Source of the DNA: Paenibacillus sp. W2I17
GTDB lineage: Bacteria > Bacillota > Bacilli > Paenibacillales > Paenibacillaceae
Length of the DNA: 64,000 nucleotides
Direction: 5' to 3'
Assembly: GCF_030815985.1 (NCBI RefSeq)
Contig: NZ_JAUSXM010000001.1
Span: forward strand, 4,030,001-4,094,000
In this document: positions 17,145 to 26,635 of the stretch, in pieces
Layout: every line of letters starts with the position of its first letter
Numbering within the stretch: position 1 is the first letter of the stretch
Notes under the pieces: generated by a model
What the model was told of the DNA's origin: nothing
Database searches by the model: none
Seen by the model: only the letters and a program-made list of their open reading frames with translations
Made by a program: the position numbers and the translations under genes

Positions 17145-17981
17145 TCATGCTCTGCCCGCCTTCCGGCTCCAACGCTGCAAGGAATTAATGATCAGCAGCA
17201 GGATGAAAGAAACAAGAAGCAGCAGCAAAGCTACAGCTGTAGCGCCTGCATAATCGAACTGCTCCAGCTTGGCCATGATCAGCAAGGGAGCAATCTCCGT
17301 TTTCATCGGCATATTACCTGAGATAAATACAACCGAGCCATATTCGCCAATGCCTCGGGCAAAAGCCAGAGCAAAACCCGTCAACAGCGGTGGAATCAGA
17401 TCCGGCAGCAGAATCGTCCGGAATATCCGCCATCTTCCTGCCCCCAGTGTGGCAGCAGCCTCTTCCACCTCAGCCTCCAGCTCCTCCAACACCGGTTGCA
17501 CCGTGCGAACTACGAACGGAATTCCGATAAACATCAGCGCCAGCGTAATCCCGGCCTGTGAATAGGCGAGCTTGATGCCCAATGGCTCTACAAACTGCCC
17601 AATCCAGCCATTGCCGGCATAGATCGCCGTAAGAGCAACCCCTGCTACCGCTGTCGGCAAGGCAAAAGGCAGATCAATGACCGCATCAAACAGCCTTTTA
17701 CCCGGGAATTCATACCGAACAAGCACCCATGCCAGGAGTAACCCCAGCACGAGATCAATCAGCGCCGCTGCACCTGCGGTCAGGAAGCTGACCTGGAAGG
17801 AAGCCAGCACCCTGGGATTGGTCGCAACCTCAATCATGGTTGCCCACGTCAGCCCTGTGGAGTTAAACAACAGCGCAGCCAGTGGAATAAGTACAACCAG
17901 GCTCAGGTAGAACACACTGTAACCCATCGTTAATCCAAATCCCGGCAATGTGCGTCTCCGCGCCACCATCACCTTGTTCAT
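17145..17981 (-). CDS. cysT: Sulfate ABC transporter permease CysT
   Basis: A 278-residue permease with about six helices, an EAA loop (EVEEAAATLGAGRWRIFRTILLPD) and the CysT-typical ARGIGEYGSVVFISGNMP. It is the heterodimer partner of CysW. The ATG follows GAGAGGA. It lies 88 bp after sbp and 67 bp before cysW, all on the minus strand, so it is mid-operon. Confidence 0.94.
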   Translation of the reverse strand: MNKVMVARRRTLPGFGLTMGYSVFYLSLVVLIPLAALLFNSTGLTWATMIEVATNPRVLASFQVSFLTAGAAALIDLVLGLLLAWVLVRYEFPGKRLFDAVIDLPFALPTAVAGVALTAIYAGNGWIGQFVEPLGIKLAYSQAGITLALMFIGIPFVVRTVQPVLEELEAEVEEAAATLGAGRWRIFRTILLPDLIPPLLTGFALAFARGIGEYGSVVFISGNMPMKTEIAPLLIMAKLEQFDYAGATAVALLLLLVSFILLLIINSLQRWSRKAGRA

Positions 17982-18068
17982 GCACGTTCATCCTCTCTGC
18001 CTTCAGCCGGTAAGGCTGGTTGGCCGCTCACAGCGCGATTGATCAGGTGTTCATTGAACAGAGCAACC

Positions 18069-19148
18069 TTAGCTGCCTGGAACATAGATCTGGTCGAAGA
18101 TCCCACCGTCATTGAAATGTTTGGCCTGAGTATCCCGCCATGTGCCAAATACATCTTTCAACGTGAACAGTTCAAGCGCCGGGAACTGATCCTTGAATTT
18201 TTCCTCCACGTTGTCCAGAGTTGGGCGGTAATAATTTTCAGCGGCAATCGTCTGTCCCTCTTCACTGTACAAATATTTCAGATAGGCATCCGCCACGTCG
18301 CGGCTTCCTTTTTTGTCTGCATTTTTGTCCACAATTGCAACCGGTGGTTCAGCCAAGATGCTAACCGATGGCACGACAATGTCGAATTTGTCCGGACCCA
18401 ACTCTTTTACCGATAGGAAAGCTTCATTTTCCCAGGCAAGCAACACATCACCGATGCCACGTTCAACAAACGTCGTCGTAGACCCGCGAGCACCCGAATC
18501 CAGCACAGGCGCATGTTTGAACAATTCTCCAACGAAAGCCTTAGCTTTCTCTTCATCATTGTTATTATGTTTAAGGGCATATCCCCATGCCGCCAGATAG
18601 TTCCAGCGCGCCCCGCCGGACGTTTTGGGATTCGGTGTGATGACTTGCGTATCCCCTTTGATCAGATCATCCCAGTCCTTGATGCCTTTTGGATTACCCT
18701 TACGTACAAGGAATACAATCGTAGAGGTATACGGAGCGCTGTTATGCTCGTATTTGTCCTGCCAGCCTTCGTTAATCAGACCTTTATCTTCAATCGCATC
18801 AATATCGTATCCCAATGCCAGCGTCACCACGTCTGCATCCAGTCCGTCAATAACAGAACGACTCTGTTTGCCCGATCCCCCATGGGACTGCTTGATGGTC
18901 ACTTCCTGGCCTTTCTCTTTCAACCAATGCGCCGCAAACGCTTTGTTATATTGCTCATAGAGTTCCCGCGTTGGATCGTAGGAAACATTCAGCAGTTCGA
19001 TGGCCTTGGCCCCTTCTGTACCGCCTTCCGCTCCCCCTGATGTTCCTGCTGCACTGGACCCGCCGCTATCCGATCCGCATGCTGCCAGTACCCCTGTTAA
19101 CACCAGTGCCAGACCAACCAAAATACCCTTATGAATTCTCTTTTTCAT
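18069..19148 (-). CDS. sbp: Sulfate-binding lipoprotein
   Basis: A 359-residue lipoprotein with lipobox LAACG and a Ser/Gly-rich linker, then the sulfate-binding fold. Family signatures are [33 protein letters not shown] and [17 protein letters not shown]. It captures sulfate or thiosulfate at the cell surface for CysT/CysW. The ATG follows GGGGAG by nine bases. A long structured leader with a U-tract (19220-19330) precedes it and could control the whole operon. Confidence 0.95.
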   Translation of the reverse strand: MKKRIHKGILVGLALVLTGVLAACGSDSGGSSAAGTSGGAEGGTEGAKAIELLNVSYDPTRELYEQYNKAFAAHWLKEKGQEVTIKQSHGGSGKQSRSVIDGLDADVVTLALGYDIDAIEDKGLINEGWQDKYEHNSAPYTSTIVFLVRKGNPKGIKDWDDLIKGDTQVITPNPKTSGGARWNYLAAWGYALKHNNNDEEKAKAFVGELFKHAPVLDSGARGSTTTFVERGIGDVLLAWENEAFLSVKELGPDKFDIVVPSVSILAEPPVAIVDKNADKKGSRDVADAYLKYLYSEEGQTIAAENYYRPTLDNVEEKFKDQFPALELFTLKDVFGTWRDTQAKHFNDGGIFDQIYVPGS

Positions 19149-19219
19149 TAAATAACACTCCCCCGATATAGATCTGCATGACTACCTCAGGCCGGCTGAA
19201 CAGGATATAAACGCCCCGT

Positions 19220-19330
19220 AAAAAACAAGAAGACGGAGGAACCCCCGCGCACTTCTCCCCATAAAGTCATGCCGGCTTAAGGCCGTGCATGCTCCATCTG
19301 GAAAGGATGCGCTGCGGTGTTCCTCCGTCT
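19220..19330 (-). ncRNA. Structured leader RNA with terminator upstream of the sulfate operon
   Basis: A 12-bp perfect stem, AGACGGAGGAAC (minus-strand 5' side, ending at 19330) with GTTCCTCCGTCT (19231-19242), extends through GCGC/GCGC and closes a ~100-nt domain. Inside are the hairpins UCCAGAUGGA and CAUGCACGGC-CUUAA-GCCGGCAUG. A TCTTGTTTTTT tract follows the closing stem, so the fold can act as a terminator. GCAUGAC in the inner hairpin can pair with GUCAUGC downstream, a possible alternative fold. It matches neither the S-box nor the T-box consensus that I know. Confidence 0.6.
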
Positions 19331-19631
19331 ATACGGTGAGAACGTTATTCTGTTCAGGTTGCATGGTTGCATCTGTCTGTAAAATGACCGTTTTCACAAT
19401 GAAAACAGATTCATTTTTATTATTCCTACCTGTTTAGTAAGTTATATACGTATAATAAAGGCAGTCCATATACCTGTCAAACGTTTTTTCCGATTTTTAC
19501 CGTATTTCTGGGCTATTGGCAAAAAAAAGAGGAACAACGAACCATTGTCCGTTGTTCCCTTCAGCGAATCCCATACTTCGCTGGCTATTGTAAACATAAA
19601 CGGAATTGGACGGCCACACCTTGTCCATTCC

Positions 19632-21509
19632 TCATCTGCCCGCATACCGGATATTGGGTACCGGTGGTGTGCTCATGCCTTCTCCCAGATAAAAACCGGT
19701 GTGTGGCGGTTGGTTGTAGGCTACATTTTGCCAAGCGACGCCAAGACGGTACACCGGATCATGCATCAGCGTATAGATGCGTTTGTCCGTAACTGCTGTT
19801 GTGGTATAGATCCGCAGGGCTGAGCTGTCATTCGTCCGCCACACAACTTCCTCTCTCCAGTCCCCGAACAGATCGGCCTGCAGATTCGGCGTAGACTTGG
19901 TTCCATTATTGGAAGATACGCCGGAAGCGGTGAGCAGGTTCATCGTTGTGCTGTTGGCATAATTCCACTTGTCGATTCGGTTGCTGTCCAGCAGTTCGCG
20001 GAGCAGATCACCATCCCACCAGATGCCAAAATTCGTGGAGGACGGCAGGGTTGTCCCGAGTTTCTGCCCTTTGGCTGTATACAGACTGCCGTCTGCCCAT
20101 ACTTCAGCGCCTTTATATCTTGGATCAATATCTGCCGCCATACCGCGTCCAATATCCTTTGTTGTTTTGACTCCCCAGATTAACTGGCCTGTACCTGCAT
20201 CCCGGAACTCCACTCCGGCATTGGATGGCGTCTCATGGACCTGAAATACCTCAAGTCCAGGGCGGTCCGGGTCGAGGTCACTCAAATGCATGGCATCGCC
20301 ATGATGAAGTCCTGTTGTGTACAATCCTTTGCCGTTATCATCCACCGCCATGGCACCATAAACGATCTCGTCTTTCCCATCTCCGTCTACGTCCGCCACA
20401 CTCAGATTATGATTGCCCTGCCCGGCATAACCTGAATTGCCGGAGGTATTGGAATCAAACGTCCATTGTTTGGTCAGCTGTCCATTCCGCCAGTTATAGG
20501 CCACAAGCACACTTCGCGTATAGTACCCACGCGCCATGACCAGACTCGGGCGCTCCCCATCCAGATAAGCAATGGCAGCAAGGAATCGGTCAACCCGATT
20601 GCCGTAGTTATCCCCCCAACTGGATACATTGCCACGCGCCGGTTCGTAGTTCACCGTGGAGAGCGCTTTGCCAGTCTGCCCATTGAAAACCGTCAGGAAT
20701 TCGGGGCCAGATAATACATAACCGCTGGAATTGCGGTAATCCTTGCCTGCATCACCGATGACCACGCCAGTGCCATCCTTGGTGCCATCGGCTGTTTTCA
20801 TCGCAACTTCGGCTTTGCCATCACCGTCGAGATCATACACCATGAACTGGGTGTAGTGAGCGCCGGCACGGATATTTTTGCCCAGACTAATTCGCCAGAG
20901 GCGTGTTCCGTTTAATTTGTAGGCATCGATAAACACTTCCCCGGTATAACCGCTCTGGGAGTTATCCTTGGAGTTGGAAGGGTCCCACTTCACGATCAAT
21001 TCATACTCACCATCACCATCCAGGTCACCTGCACTGGCATCGTTGGCACTGTAGGTGTAGGCTACTCCATCAGGCGTTGTCCCACTAGCGGGTACACTGA
21101 GCGGTACAGACAGATAGTTATTGCCCCACACGCTCGCTGCCGCTGAAGCAGCCTGCTCCGTTCCACTGACGACAGCGCGAACCGTATATTTGGAACTGCT
21201 TGTCCCGCTTGCATCCTGAAGGTTGGTGCTGTTTGTTATGGGCGTAGCGTTCACCTTGGTTCCATCCCGATATACGTTAAACGATACATTCGATCCTTCC
21301 GTTCCCAGAAGCCGCCAACTGACAAACACACCTGTCCCGGTCTTCACAGCCACCACACCGCGATCCAGATATTCCATCTGCCTTGCTCCCGCTGCATGTG
21401 TTACCGCCGTGTTGCCAAGGCCAAGTGAAGTAACCAGTAACGCGGAACTCAGCAGGGATACTCCCGCTGTACGTAATGTGCGCTTCCACAATGATGAACG
21501 ATTTCCCAT
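19632..21509 (-). CDS. Secreted rhamnogalacturonan lyase, PL11 family (YesW/YesX-like)
   Basis: A 625-residue secreted enzyme that cleaves the rhamnogalacturonan-I backbone of pectin by beta-elimination. A long signal peptide ends near THAAGARQ. Mature PL11 landmarks follow: MEYLDRGVVAVKTGTGVFVS, ASAGDLDGDGEYELIVKWDP, YDLDGDGKAEVAMKTADGTK and VADVDGDGKDEIVYGAM. The repeated DxDGDG calcium-binding segments mark the eight-bladed propeller. The ATG at 21509 (MGNRSSLW) follows GGGGAGG by nine bases. A cre-like site lies upstream, consistent with catabolite control. It is isolated from other pectin genes here. Confidence 0.94.
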   Translation of the reverse strand: MGNRSSLWKRTLRTAGVSLLSSALLVTSLGLGNTAVTHAAGARQMEYLDRGVVAVKTGTGVFVSWRLLGTEGSNVSFNVYRDGTKVNATPITNSTNLQDASGTSSSKYTVRAVVSGTEQAASAAASVWGNNYLSVPLSVPASGTTPDGVAYTYSANDASAGDLDGDGEYELIVKWDPSNSKDNSQSGYTGEVFIDAYKLNGTRLWRISLGKNIRAGAHYTQFMVYDLDGDGKAEVAMKTADGTKDGTGVVIGDAGKDYRNSSGYVLSGPEFLTVFNGQTGKALSTVNYEPARGNVSSWGDNYGNRVDRFLAAIAYLDGERPSLVMARGYYTRSVLVAYNWRNGQLTKQWTFDSNTSGNSGYAGQGNHNLSVADVDGDGKDEIVYGAMAVDDNGKGLYTTGLHHGDAMHLSDLDPDRPGLEVFQVHETPSNAGVEFRDAGTGQLIWGVKTTKDIGRGMAADIDPRYKGAEVWADGSLYTAKGQKLGTTLPSSTNFGIWWDGDLLRELLDSNRIDKWNYANSTTMNLLTASGVSSNNGTKSTPNLQADLFGDWREEVVWRTNDSSALRIYTTTAVTDKRIYTLMHDPVYRLGVAWQNVAYNQPPHTGFYLGEGMSTPPVPNIRYAGR

Positions 21510-21569
21510 AAACAATTGCCTCCCCAATTGTATTGGTAAGCCCGATGCCCTTGTAGCGCCATCTTTATA

Positions 21570-21583
21570 TGTAAGCGCTTTAA
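21570..21583. promoter_or_regulatory. Candidate cre (CcpA) site upstream of the PL11 lyase
   Basis: TGTAAGCGCTTTAA is close to the cre consensus and lies about 60 bp upstream of the lyase start, fitting CcpA repression. Confidence 0.5.
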
Positions 21584-21653
21584 TATATTTATTTTAAATT
21601 AAACATATAATTCCATCTATAGGTCTAATTTAGTAATTGGATGGTGGTACATG

Positions 21654-21680
21654 AAAAAAGCCAAAGGATTTCTCCTTCGG
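21654..21680 (-). terminator. Second terminator downstream of the lactonase gene
   Basis: Minus-strand stem CCGAAGGA-GAAA-TCCTTTGG with one G-U pair, followed by TTTTTT. Confidence 0.6.
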
Positions 21681-21781
21681 TTAGCCGTTGCCCATTCTTC
21701 GAATTGCTTCAGTCGACGACTGGAATCGCAATCAACTGACTCACGGATATGGGACGATTCCCATGTTCGCATAAAAAGCCT

Positions 21782-21825
21782 AAAAAAGCTGTAAAACCAT
21801 GTGTTTCTCCATGATTTCACAGCTT
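21782..21825 (-). terminator. Terminator of the lactonase gene
   Basis: Minus-strand stem AAGCTGTGAAATCATG/CATGGTTTTACAGCTT followed by a T-tract, about 10 bp after the stop codon. Confidence 0.8.
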
Positions 21826-21836
21826 ATAGACAACTT

Positions 21837-22892
21837 TTATACCACAGGAGCAATGCTTACCGGACGAGGCAGTTCCAGCTTGAACCCGTTATGTGTCAGA
21901 CGTCCGTCTTCTTCACTGATCTGGAATCCTACGAGGTTATTGCTGTCCTGATTCGCCACGACCAGAATTCCGCCTGGCAAAATATTAAAGTTACGCGGTG
22001 TCTGCCCAATCGTGGACGTCCACTCTACAGCTTCCAACTCACCGCTCTCCTGATCAATATGATAGAGCACGATGCTGTCATCTCCCCGATTGGATGCATA
22101 CAGGAAACGTCCACATGGAAATACACGGATGTCTGCAGCCGTACCCTCTCCTTTATGCCCTTCTGGAAGTGTGGAGATGTGCTGTACCGTAGTGAACTCC
22201 CCTCTGCGCTCATCGTACAGGAATGCCGTAACCGTGTTGTTCAATTCGTTGATCACATAAGCCCACTTCGAGTTAGGATGAAACACAAGATGCCTTGGAC
22301 CTGCGCCTGGTGGCTGATCCATCTCACGATGGGTAACCAGACGTCCCTCTTCCAAGCGATACACAATGATCTGATCCAGACCGAGGTCACATACGACAGC
22401 ATACTGCCCGGACGGATCGGGTTGAATGGAGTGTGCATGCGGCCCTTCCTGCCGTTCTTCGTTGATTCCACTTCCCGTGTGCTCCACCCATGCACTCATC
22501 TCACCAAGCGTCCCCTGATCGCCAACCGGGAATACATTGACACTGCCGCTGCTATAGTTGGATGAGAACACCCACTGACCATCCGTGGAGACAGACACAT
22601 AACATGGAGAAGCCCCTCTGGTCTGTTTTCGATCCATCAGGTGCAGCTCACTCGTTGCCGCATCTCTCCGATAGACCAACACCTCTCCCTCGTCCGTCTC
22701 ACTCGCCACATACAGACAGTTTCCATCCGGGGATAGCGCCAGATAAGACGGATTATCCACACCATCCATGTGATTGACGATTCGCATCTCTCCTGTATCC
22801 GCATTCAACGCACATAGGAATATTCCGGGTTCATCCGCTGACGCATACGTACCTGTGTAGAAAAGCGTTTCCTGTGTTGTGACTGGTTCCAT
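21837..22892 (-). CDS. pgl: Lactonase family protein, 6-phosphogluconolactonase-like
   Basis: A 351-residue seven-bladed beta-propeller lactonase. Family landmarks include FYTGTYASADEPGIF near the N-terminus, GASPCYVSVSTDGQWVFSSN, the metal-site segment EGPHAHSIQPDPSGQYAVVC, and GAGPRHLVFHPNSKWAYVIN. It probably hydrolyses 6-phosphogluconolactone in the oxidative pentose phosphate pathway, as Bacillus YkgB does, but other sugar lactones are possible. The ATG follows AAGGGAGAG by eight bases. It is a single gene, divergent from the AraC regulator, with two terminators behind it. Confidence 0.88.
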   Translation of the reverse strand: MEPVTTQETLFYTGTYASADEPGIFLCALNADTGEMRIVNHMDGVDNPSYLALSPDGNCLYVASETDEGEVLVYRRDAATSELHLMDRKQTRGASPCYVSVSTDGQWVFSSNYSSGSVNVFPVGDQGTLGEMSAWVEHTGSGINEERQEGPHAHSIQPDPSGQYAVVCDLGLDQIIVYRLEEGRLVTHREMDQPPGAGPRHLVFHPNSKWAYVINELNNTVTAFLYDERRGEFTTVQHISTLPEGHKGEGTAADIRVFPCGRFLYASNRGDDSIVLYHIDQESGELEAVEWTSTIGQTPRNFNILPGGILVVANQDSNNLVGFQISEEDGRLTHNGFKLELPRPVSIAPVV

Positions 22893-23127
22893 AACTAAAT
22901 CTCTCCCTTATCTTGTATATTCACTGTTCTGATTCTTCCCACTGGTATGTACTTACCCAATTCACGGGCAACTGCTTCACTTCCTGTAACGTGGCTTTCT
23001 AAATCGATAACAACCCCGGTGTGCGCCCTCATATCTGTCATTGACTCCCTTATCGCCTCTCACCATAATACAAAGTATGAGACCTAACAACAGACCACCC
23101 CTACAGCGTAAATCTGACGGATTTCGT

Positions 23128-23988
23128 ATGCAAAAACTCATTGTGCTTCCGGACTCCCTGCTGCAAGAAACCGCAGCTTATCCGGTCACGTCCGGATTAT
23201 ATGTTACCGATATCGGTTACTTTCACGAAGCGGAGCATCATTACCGTGATCGTCCCGATGGTTGTGAATCACACATTCTGATGTACTGTGTCCAAGGCAC
23301 AGGCTGGTATACGATGGATGGCAGCAAGACATATGATGTCAGCCCGGGAAACCTCGTTATATTACCTGCACATGTCCCTCATGTGTATGGTGCCAACGCA
23401 GCTGAACCATGGAGCATCTTCTGGATTCATCTGCGCGGGGAACACGCTTTATCCTACATAGAACCCTTGTTAACTCATCATATTACTACCATGCCACCGG
23501 CCAAGGCTCAAAAATGGCTTGAGCTGTTCCATGAATGTTACGGTGCACTTGAGACGGGTTACTCCATGCAGACGATGACGTATGCCTCCCAGATTATTGG
23601 TTATATGCTTGGCATGCTCGCTTATGGACCGGAGACGACAGGGACAGATGGTGGGATCGTGAGCAGCAAACGTGCGGCTGAACAATCCGTTCAATATATG
23701 CTGGAGCACCTGGAGAATGGAATCACCCTCAAGGAACTGGCGGCTCACGCACGGCTGTCTGTCCCTCATTACTCTCAGTTATTCAAGCAAGCTACGGGGC
23801 ATTCGCCCATCGATTATTTCCTACGGCTTAAGATTCAGCATTCCTGCCGCTATCTGGATTTTACCGATTGGACCGTGAAGCAGATCAGTTCCGAGCTTGG
23901 ATTCAAAGACCCGTACTACTTCTCCCGTCTGTTCAGCAAAATGATGGGACGTTCACCCACAGATTATCGAAATAAATCCAAAGGTTAA
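23128..23988 (+). CDS. AraC-family transcriptional regulator with cupin sensor
   Basis: About 286 residues from the chosen start MQKLIVLPDS. The N-terminal cupin (about 35-120) reads HILMYCVQGTGWYTMDG and PGNLVILPAHVPHVYGA, a sugar-sensing domain. The C-terminal AraC helix-turn-helix pair includes LKELAAHARLSVPHYSQLFK and VKQISSELGFKDPYYFSRLF. No start has a clear Shine-Dalgarno; the frame is open from a TTG at 23041, with ATGs at 23077 and 23128. It is divergent from the lactonase gene and probably controls sugar metabolism genes nearby. Confidence 0.85.
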   Translation: MQKLIVLPDSLLQETAAYPVTSGLYVTDIGYFHEAEHHYRDRPDGCESHILMYCVQGTGWYTMDGSKTYDVSPGNLVILPAHVPHVYGANAAEPWSIFWIHLRGEHALSYIEPLLTHHITTMPPAKAQKWLELFHECYGALETGYSMQTMTYASQIIGYMLGMLAYGPETTGTDGGIVSSKRAAEQSVQYMLEHLENGITLKELAAHARLSVPHYSQLFKQATGHSPIDYFLRLKIQHSCRYLDFTDWTVKQISSELGFKDPYYFSRLFSKMMGRSPTDYRNKSKG

Positions 23989-24133
23989 AGGCAGTGCCTT
24001 CACTTAGCCCTTTCTAAATGATTATGAATTCAGTTGGAAAATTGCAGCAACCTTTTGAACAGAAGGGTCGTCTATAGGGGCAAATAACTTTTATATAAAG
24101 GGATCATCCCTGGAAAAGTGAGGCGAACCTATC

Positions 24134-24817
24134 ATGAAAAAAAATATACTTGCTACATTAACTGCAGGAGCTCTGCTCACGCTGTCTCTAAGTGCAGGCC
24201 CGATCAACGCTGCGCAGGCCCAATTCACGGATATTCAAGGTATCGCAGGAGCAGACAAAATCGAATCTCTCCATCAGGATGGATTCATCAAAGGCGTGAG
24301 CGACAGCTTGTTCAAACCCGAACTGGAGTTAAATACCGCTCAGGGCATTCAACTGATTGCGGATGGACTGAATCTGAATCTGGACACGATTCGTTTTATC
24401 AAACAGCCGCTGCCAAGTGACCACTTTTCTCATGTAAAAGATGGCGTTTGGTACAGTGATGCATTTATCCGCGCACAATATAATGGCATTCAGATGTCAC
24501 AGGATATCGATCCGTCCAAACCGCTTACTCGTGAACAATTCACACTGTTCCTGATGCAAGGCATCGAGGCCAAAGGCGGTCTGCCGATGATTAATATCAA
24601 ACCTGTGGACATTACCGACGAACAGGAACTTACGCCAGAGTATCAAGGTGCCATTCAGCGTTCACTCGTTCTCAAAATCAATGAACTGGATGCCGACGGA
24701 AATTTCAATCCCAAACAAACGATTACTCGTGCCGAAGCAGCAGTGATGATGTATAACGCAATCGAGTATATGGAATCGTTCCATGCACCACAAATCCCGG
24801 AAACACCTGAGAAGTAA
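24134..24817 (+). CDS. Secreted SLH-domain protein
   Basis: A 227-residue exported protein. The signal peptide MKKNILATLTAGALLTLSLS ends near INAAQAQ. Degenerate SLH units follow: FTDIQGIAGADKIESLHQDG, then HVKDGVWYSDAFIRAQYNG, and a clear third unit DGNFNPKQTITRAEAAVMMY. It probably attaches non-covalently to cell-wall polymer. No catalytic domain is present, so it may be a small surface protein or an S-layer accessory. A GTGAGG site precedes the ATG, and a strong terminator follows. Confidence 0.85.
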   Translation: MKKNILATLTAGALLTLSLSAGPINAAQAQFTDIQGIAGADKIESLHQDGFIKGVSDSLFKPELELNTAQGIQLIADGLNLNLDTIRFIKQPLPSDHFSHVKDGVWYSDAFIRAQYNGIQMSQDIDPSKPLTREQFTLFLMQGIEAKGGLPMINIKPVDITDEQELTPEYQGAIQRSLVLKINELDADGNFNPKQTITRAEAAVMMYNAIEYMESFHAPQIPETPEK

Positions 24818-24912
24818 TATTTCCTAGGTGGATAGCTAAGAACTCACTTGAGTGGTGAATCCGCTCGATTGGAGTCACCGTGAGTGGACTTTTCCATAGA
24901 ACCCCAATATGC

Positions 24913-24955
24913 CAAACAGCCGCACCTTCCCTCAACAGGAAAGTGCGGCTGTTTG
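24913..24955. terminator. Bidirectional terminator between convergent genes
   Basis: Stem AAACAGCCGCAC/GTGCGGCTGTTT with T-rich flanks. It serves the SLH gene and the nitroreductase gene, which converge here. Confidence 0.85.
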
Positions 24956-25001
24956 TTTATACCTATATCACTGATGCAATCATCAGATTTAACTTTCTAA
25001 C

Positions 25002-25628
25002 TTAGAAAGAACCTTTAACAACAACCTCAGACAACGGTAAACGTCCTGACGGGCGAGCTGGCTGTGCAGCTTTACCTACAGTAATCAACAACGTTGGCAC
25101 AAATCGTGCAGGAATGTTGAATGTTTCCATCAGTTTTTGTGGATTATATCCACCGATTGGACATGTATCGTAACCCAGGGAGCGTGCAGCAAGCATAATA
25201 TTTTGGGAAGCAAAGGATGCATTGCGGATCGCTTCATCGCGAGCGATTTGCGGGCTTTGGTAAGCACCGTTGATCTGTCCAACCAATGCGTCACGAACCT
25301 CAGCAGTCAGTGCGCCTGCTTCAACAGCTTGATCGTAGATTACGGTGTTACGGTTTGCTTCCAAATCTCCAAGAACAGCAATCGTAACCGAACTTTCCAC
25401 GATCTGACTTTGACCGTAAGCAACTGGCAGCAATTTCGCTTTGTCTGCTTCAGATTCAATTACGAGGAATCTCCAGTGTTGCAGGTTCCATGAAGATGGT
25501 GCTTCCGCAGCTGCTGTCAGAATCGCATTGAGATCAGCTTCAGGCAATTCAAACCCTTTTTCGTACTTTTTGACAGCATGGCGTTCGCTAATAACACGAA
25601 GTGTTTCATTTTTTTCAATGCCTGACAT
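25002..25628 (-). CDS. Nitroreductase family protein
   Basis: A 208-residue flavoprotein of the NAD(P)H nitroreductase fold. FMN-contact segments are SERHAVKKYEKG near the N-terminus, AAAEAPSSWNLQHWRF, and GYDTCPIGGYNPQKLM in the C-terminal half. It reduces nitroaromatics, quinones or related electrophiles. The ATG at 25628 (MSGIEK) follows GGGGAG by eight bases. The Rrf2 regulator gene lies upstream on the same strand, 265 bp away, and may control it. Confidence 0.9.
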   Translation of the reverse strand: MSGIEKNETLRVISERHAVKKYEKGFELPEADLNAILTAAAEAPSSWNLQHWRFLVIESEADKAKLLPVAYGQSQIVESSVTIAVLGDLEANRNTVIYDQAVEAGALTAEVRDALVGQINGAYQSPQIARDEAIRNASFASQNIMLAARSLGYDTCPIGGYNPQKLMETFNIPARFVPTLLITVGKAAQPARPSGRLPLSEVVVKGSF

Positions 25629-25892
25629 GTGTTCCACTCCCCAGAATCTAGTTTGTTTATACTTCTTTACTTTCGCAAGGTGATCTTGAAGAATACTACT
25701 CTACCGAGGATTTGCCTTCCGAAAATAACATCAGCGCAGATAATCTCTCCCCATCTGTGTTCACGTTATGCCCGGAATCGCCTGAGAACATCAATGGATC
25801 TTTCACCGGAGCACACGCCAATGCCATAACTTGTCCACCATGCCTGACTAAACCAAGGCCATGTCATGAAGGACCATTCGTTGTGGACTCCG

Positions 25893-26357
25893 TCAGGACT
25901 TCTCCTTTGCAGGCAATCCATTCAGCGACAGGGTTATCGCTTCCCCATGACCTATGCGCTCTTTCACATCCTGAATGGATATACGGTCAAAATAAGCGCT
26001 GAGCGCCTCTTCGCCTCCGTTATATATGTTCCCCATCACATCCTGCATATTGGAAGATACCACGCACGATGAACCGGACTCCCCTGAGCACCAGTTGGGA
26101 CCGAGTGAACCACCAGCTACCAGTCTGTACAATTCTCCCAGCTTGATCTCTTCACTTGGACGGCTAAGCAAGTACCCACCATGAGCACCTTCCTTGGTCG
26201 TCAGATAACCATGCTTGCGCAGAACACTAAGTACCTTACGGACTCTGGCCGGGTGTGTACCCACACTCTGGGACAAATCTTCACTATTGGCCATACACTC
26301 ATCTCTCATCGACAGAAAAACAAGACAATGCACCGCTATGGTAAATTCGCTGTTCAT
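25893..26357 (-). CDS. Rrf2-family transcriptional regulator
   Basis: A 154-residue protein with an N-terminal winged helix (FTIAVHCLVFLSM, then HPARVRKVLSVLRKHGYLTT and GAHGGYLLSRP) typical of Rrf2. Two Cys in NWCSGESGSSC sit where Fe-S Rrf2 proteins carry ligands, but the third Cys is not evident, so thiol or electrophile sensing (as in YwnA-type members) is as likely. The ATG follows AAGGAG by six bases. An inverted repeat upstream (26412-26436) may be its autoregulatory site. Confidence 0.88.
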   Translation of the reverse strand: MNSEFTIAVHCLVFLSMRDECMANSEDLSQSVGTHPARVRKVLSVLRKHGYLTTKEGAHGGYLLSRPSEEIKLGELYRLVAGGSLGPNWCSGESGSSCVVSSNMQDVMGNIYNGGEEALSAYFDRISIQDVKERIGHGEAITLSLNGLPAKEKS

Positions 26358-26411
26358 AACTTACTCCTTCCCGGCTTACAACACCGATGAACTCCAACTC
26401 AAGGTAAGTAT

Positions 26412-26436
26412 AACTGTCATGGTAATAATAACAGTT
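26412..26436. promoter_or_regulatory. Candidate operator of the Rrf2 regulator
   Basis: AACTGT-N13-ACAGTT inverted repeat about 60 bp upstream of the start, in an AT-rich promoter-like region. Confidence 0.45.
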
Positions 26437-26548
26437 GAGTTTGTCAACATTTTAATTTATCCGCTACGCAATGAAATAATTGATCAATAGGCCTTACTGC
26501 TTAAATAACTACAATTCAAGGGCAGCAGACATATTCATTTTTTCGGAC

Positions 26549-26575
26549 AAAAAAGTCGGCACATAGGCCGACTTA
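26549..26575 (-). terminator. Terminator of the secreted 144-aa protein gene
   Basis: Stem AAGTCGGC-CTATGT-GCCGACTT followed by TTTTTT on the minus strand. Confidence 0.85.
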
Positions 26576-26635
26576 ATCTCAATCTCTTATAAAGATTATT
26601 ATTAAAATTCAAGACTTAACTCATTAATTCTAAAG

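Noticed and set aside
19220..19330. S-box (SAM) or T-box leader upstream of sbp
   Set aside because: The conserved S-box core and the T-box UGGNACCGCG sequence are not present; GGAACACCGC only superficially resembles the latter.
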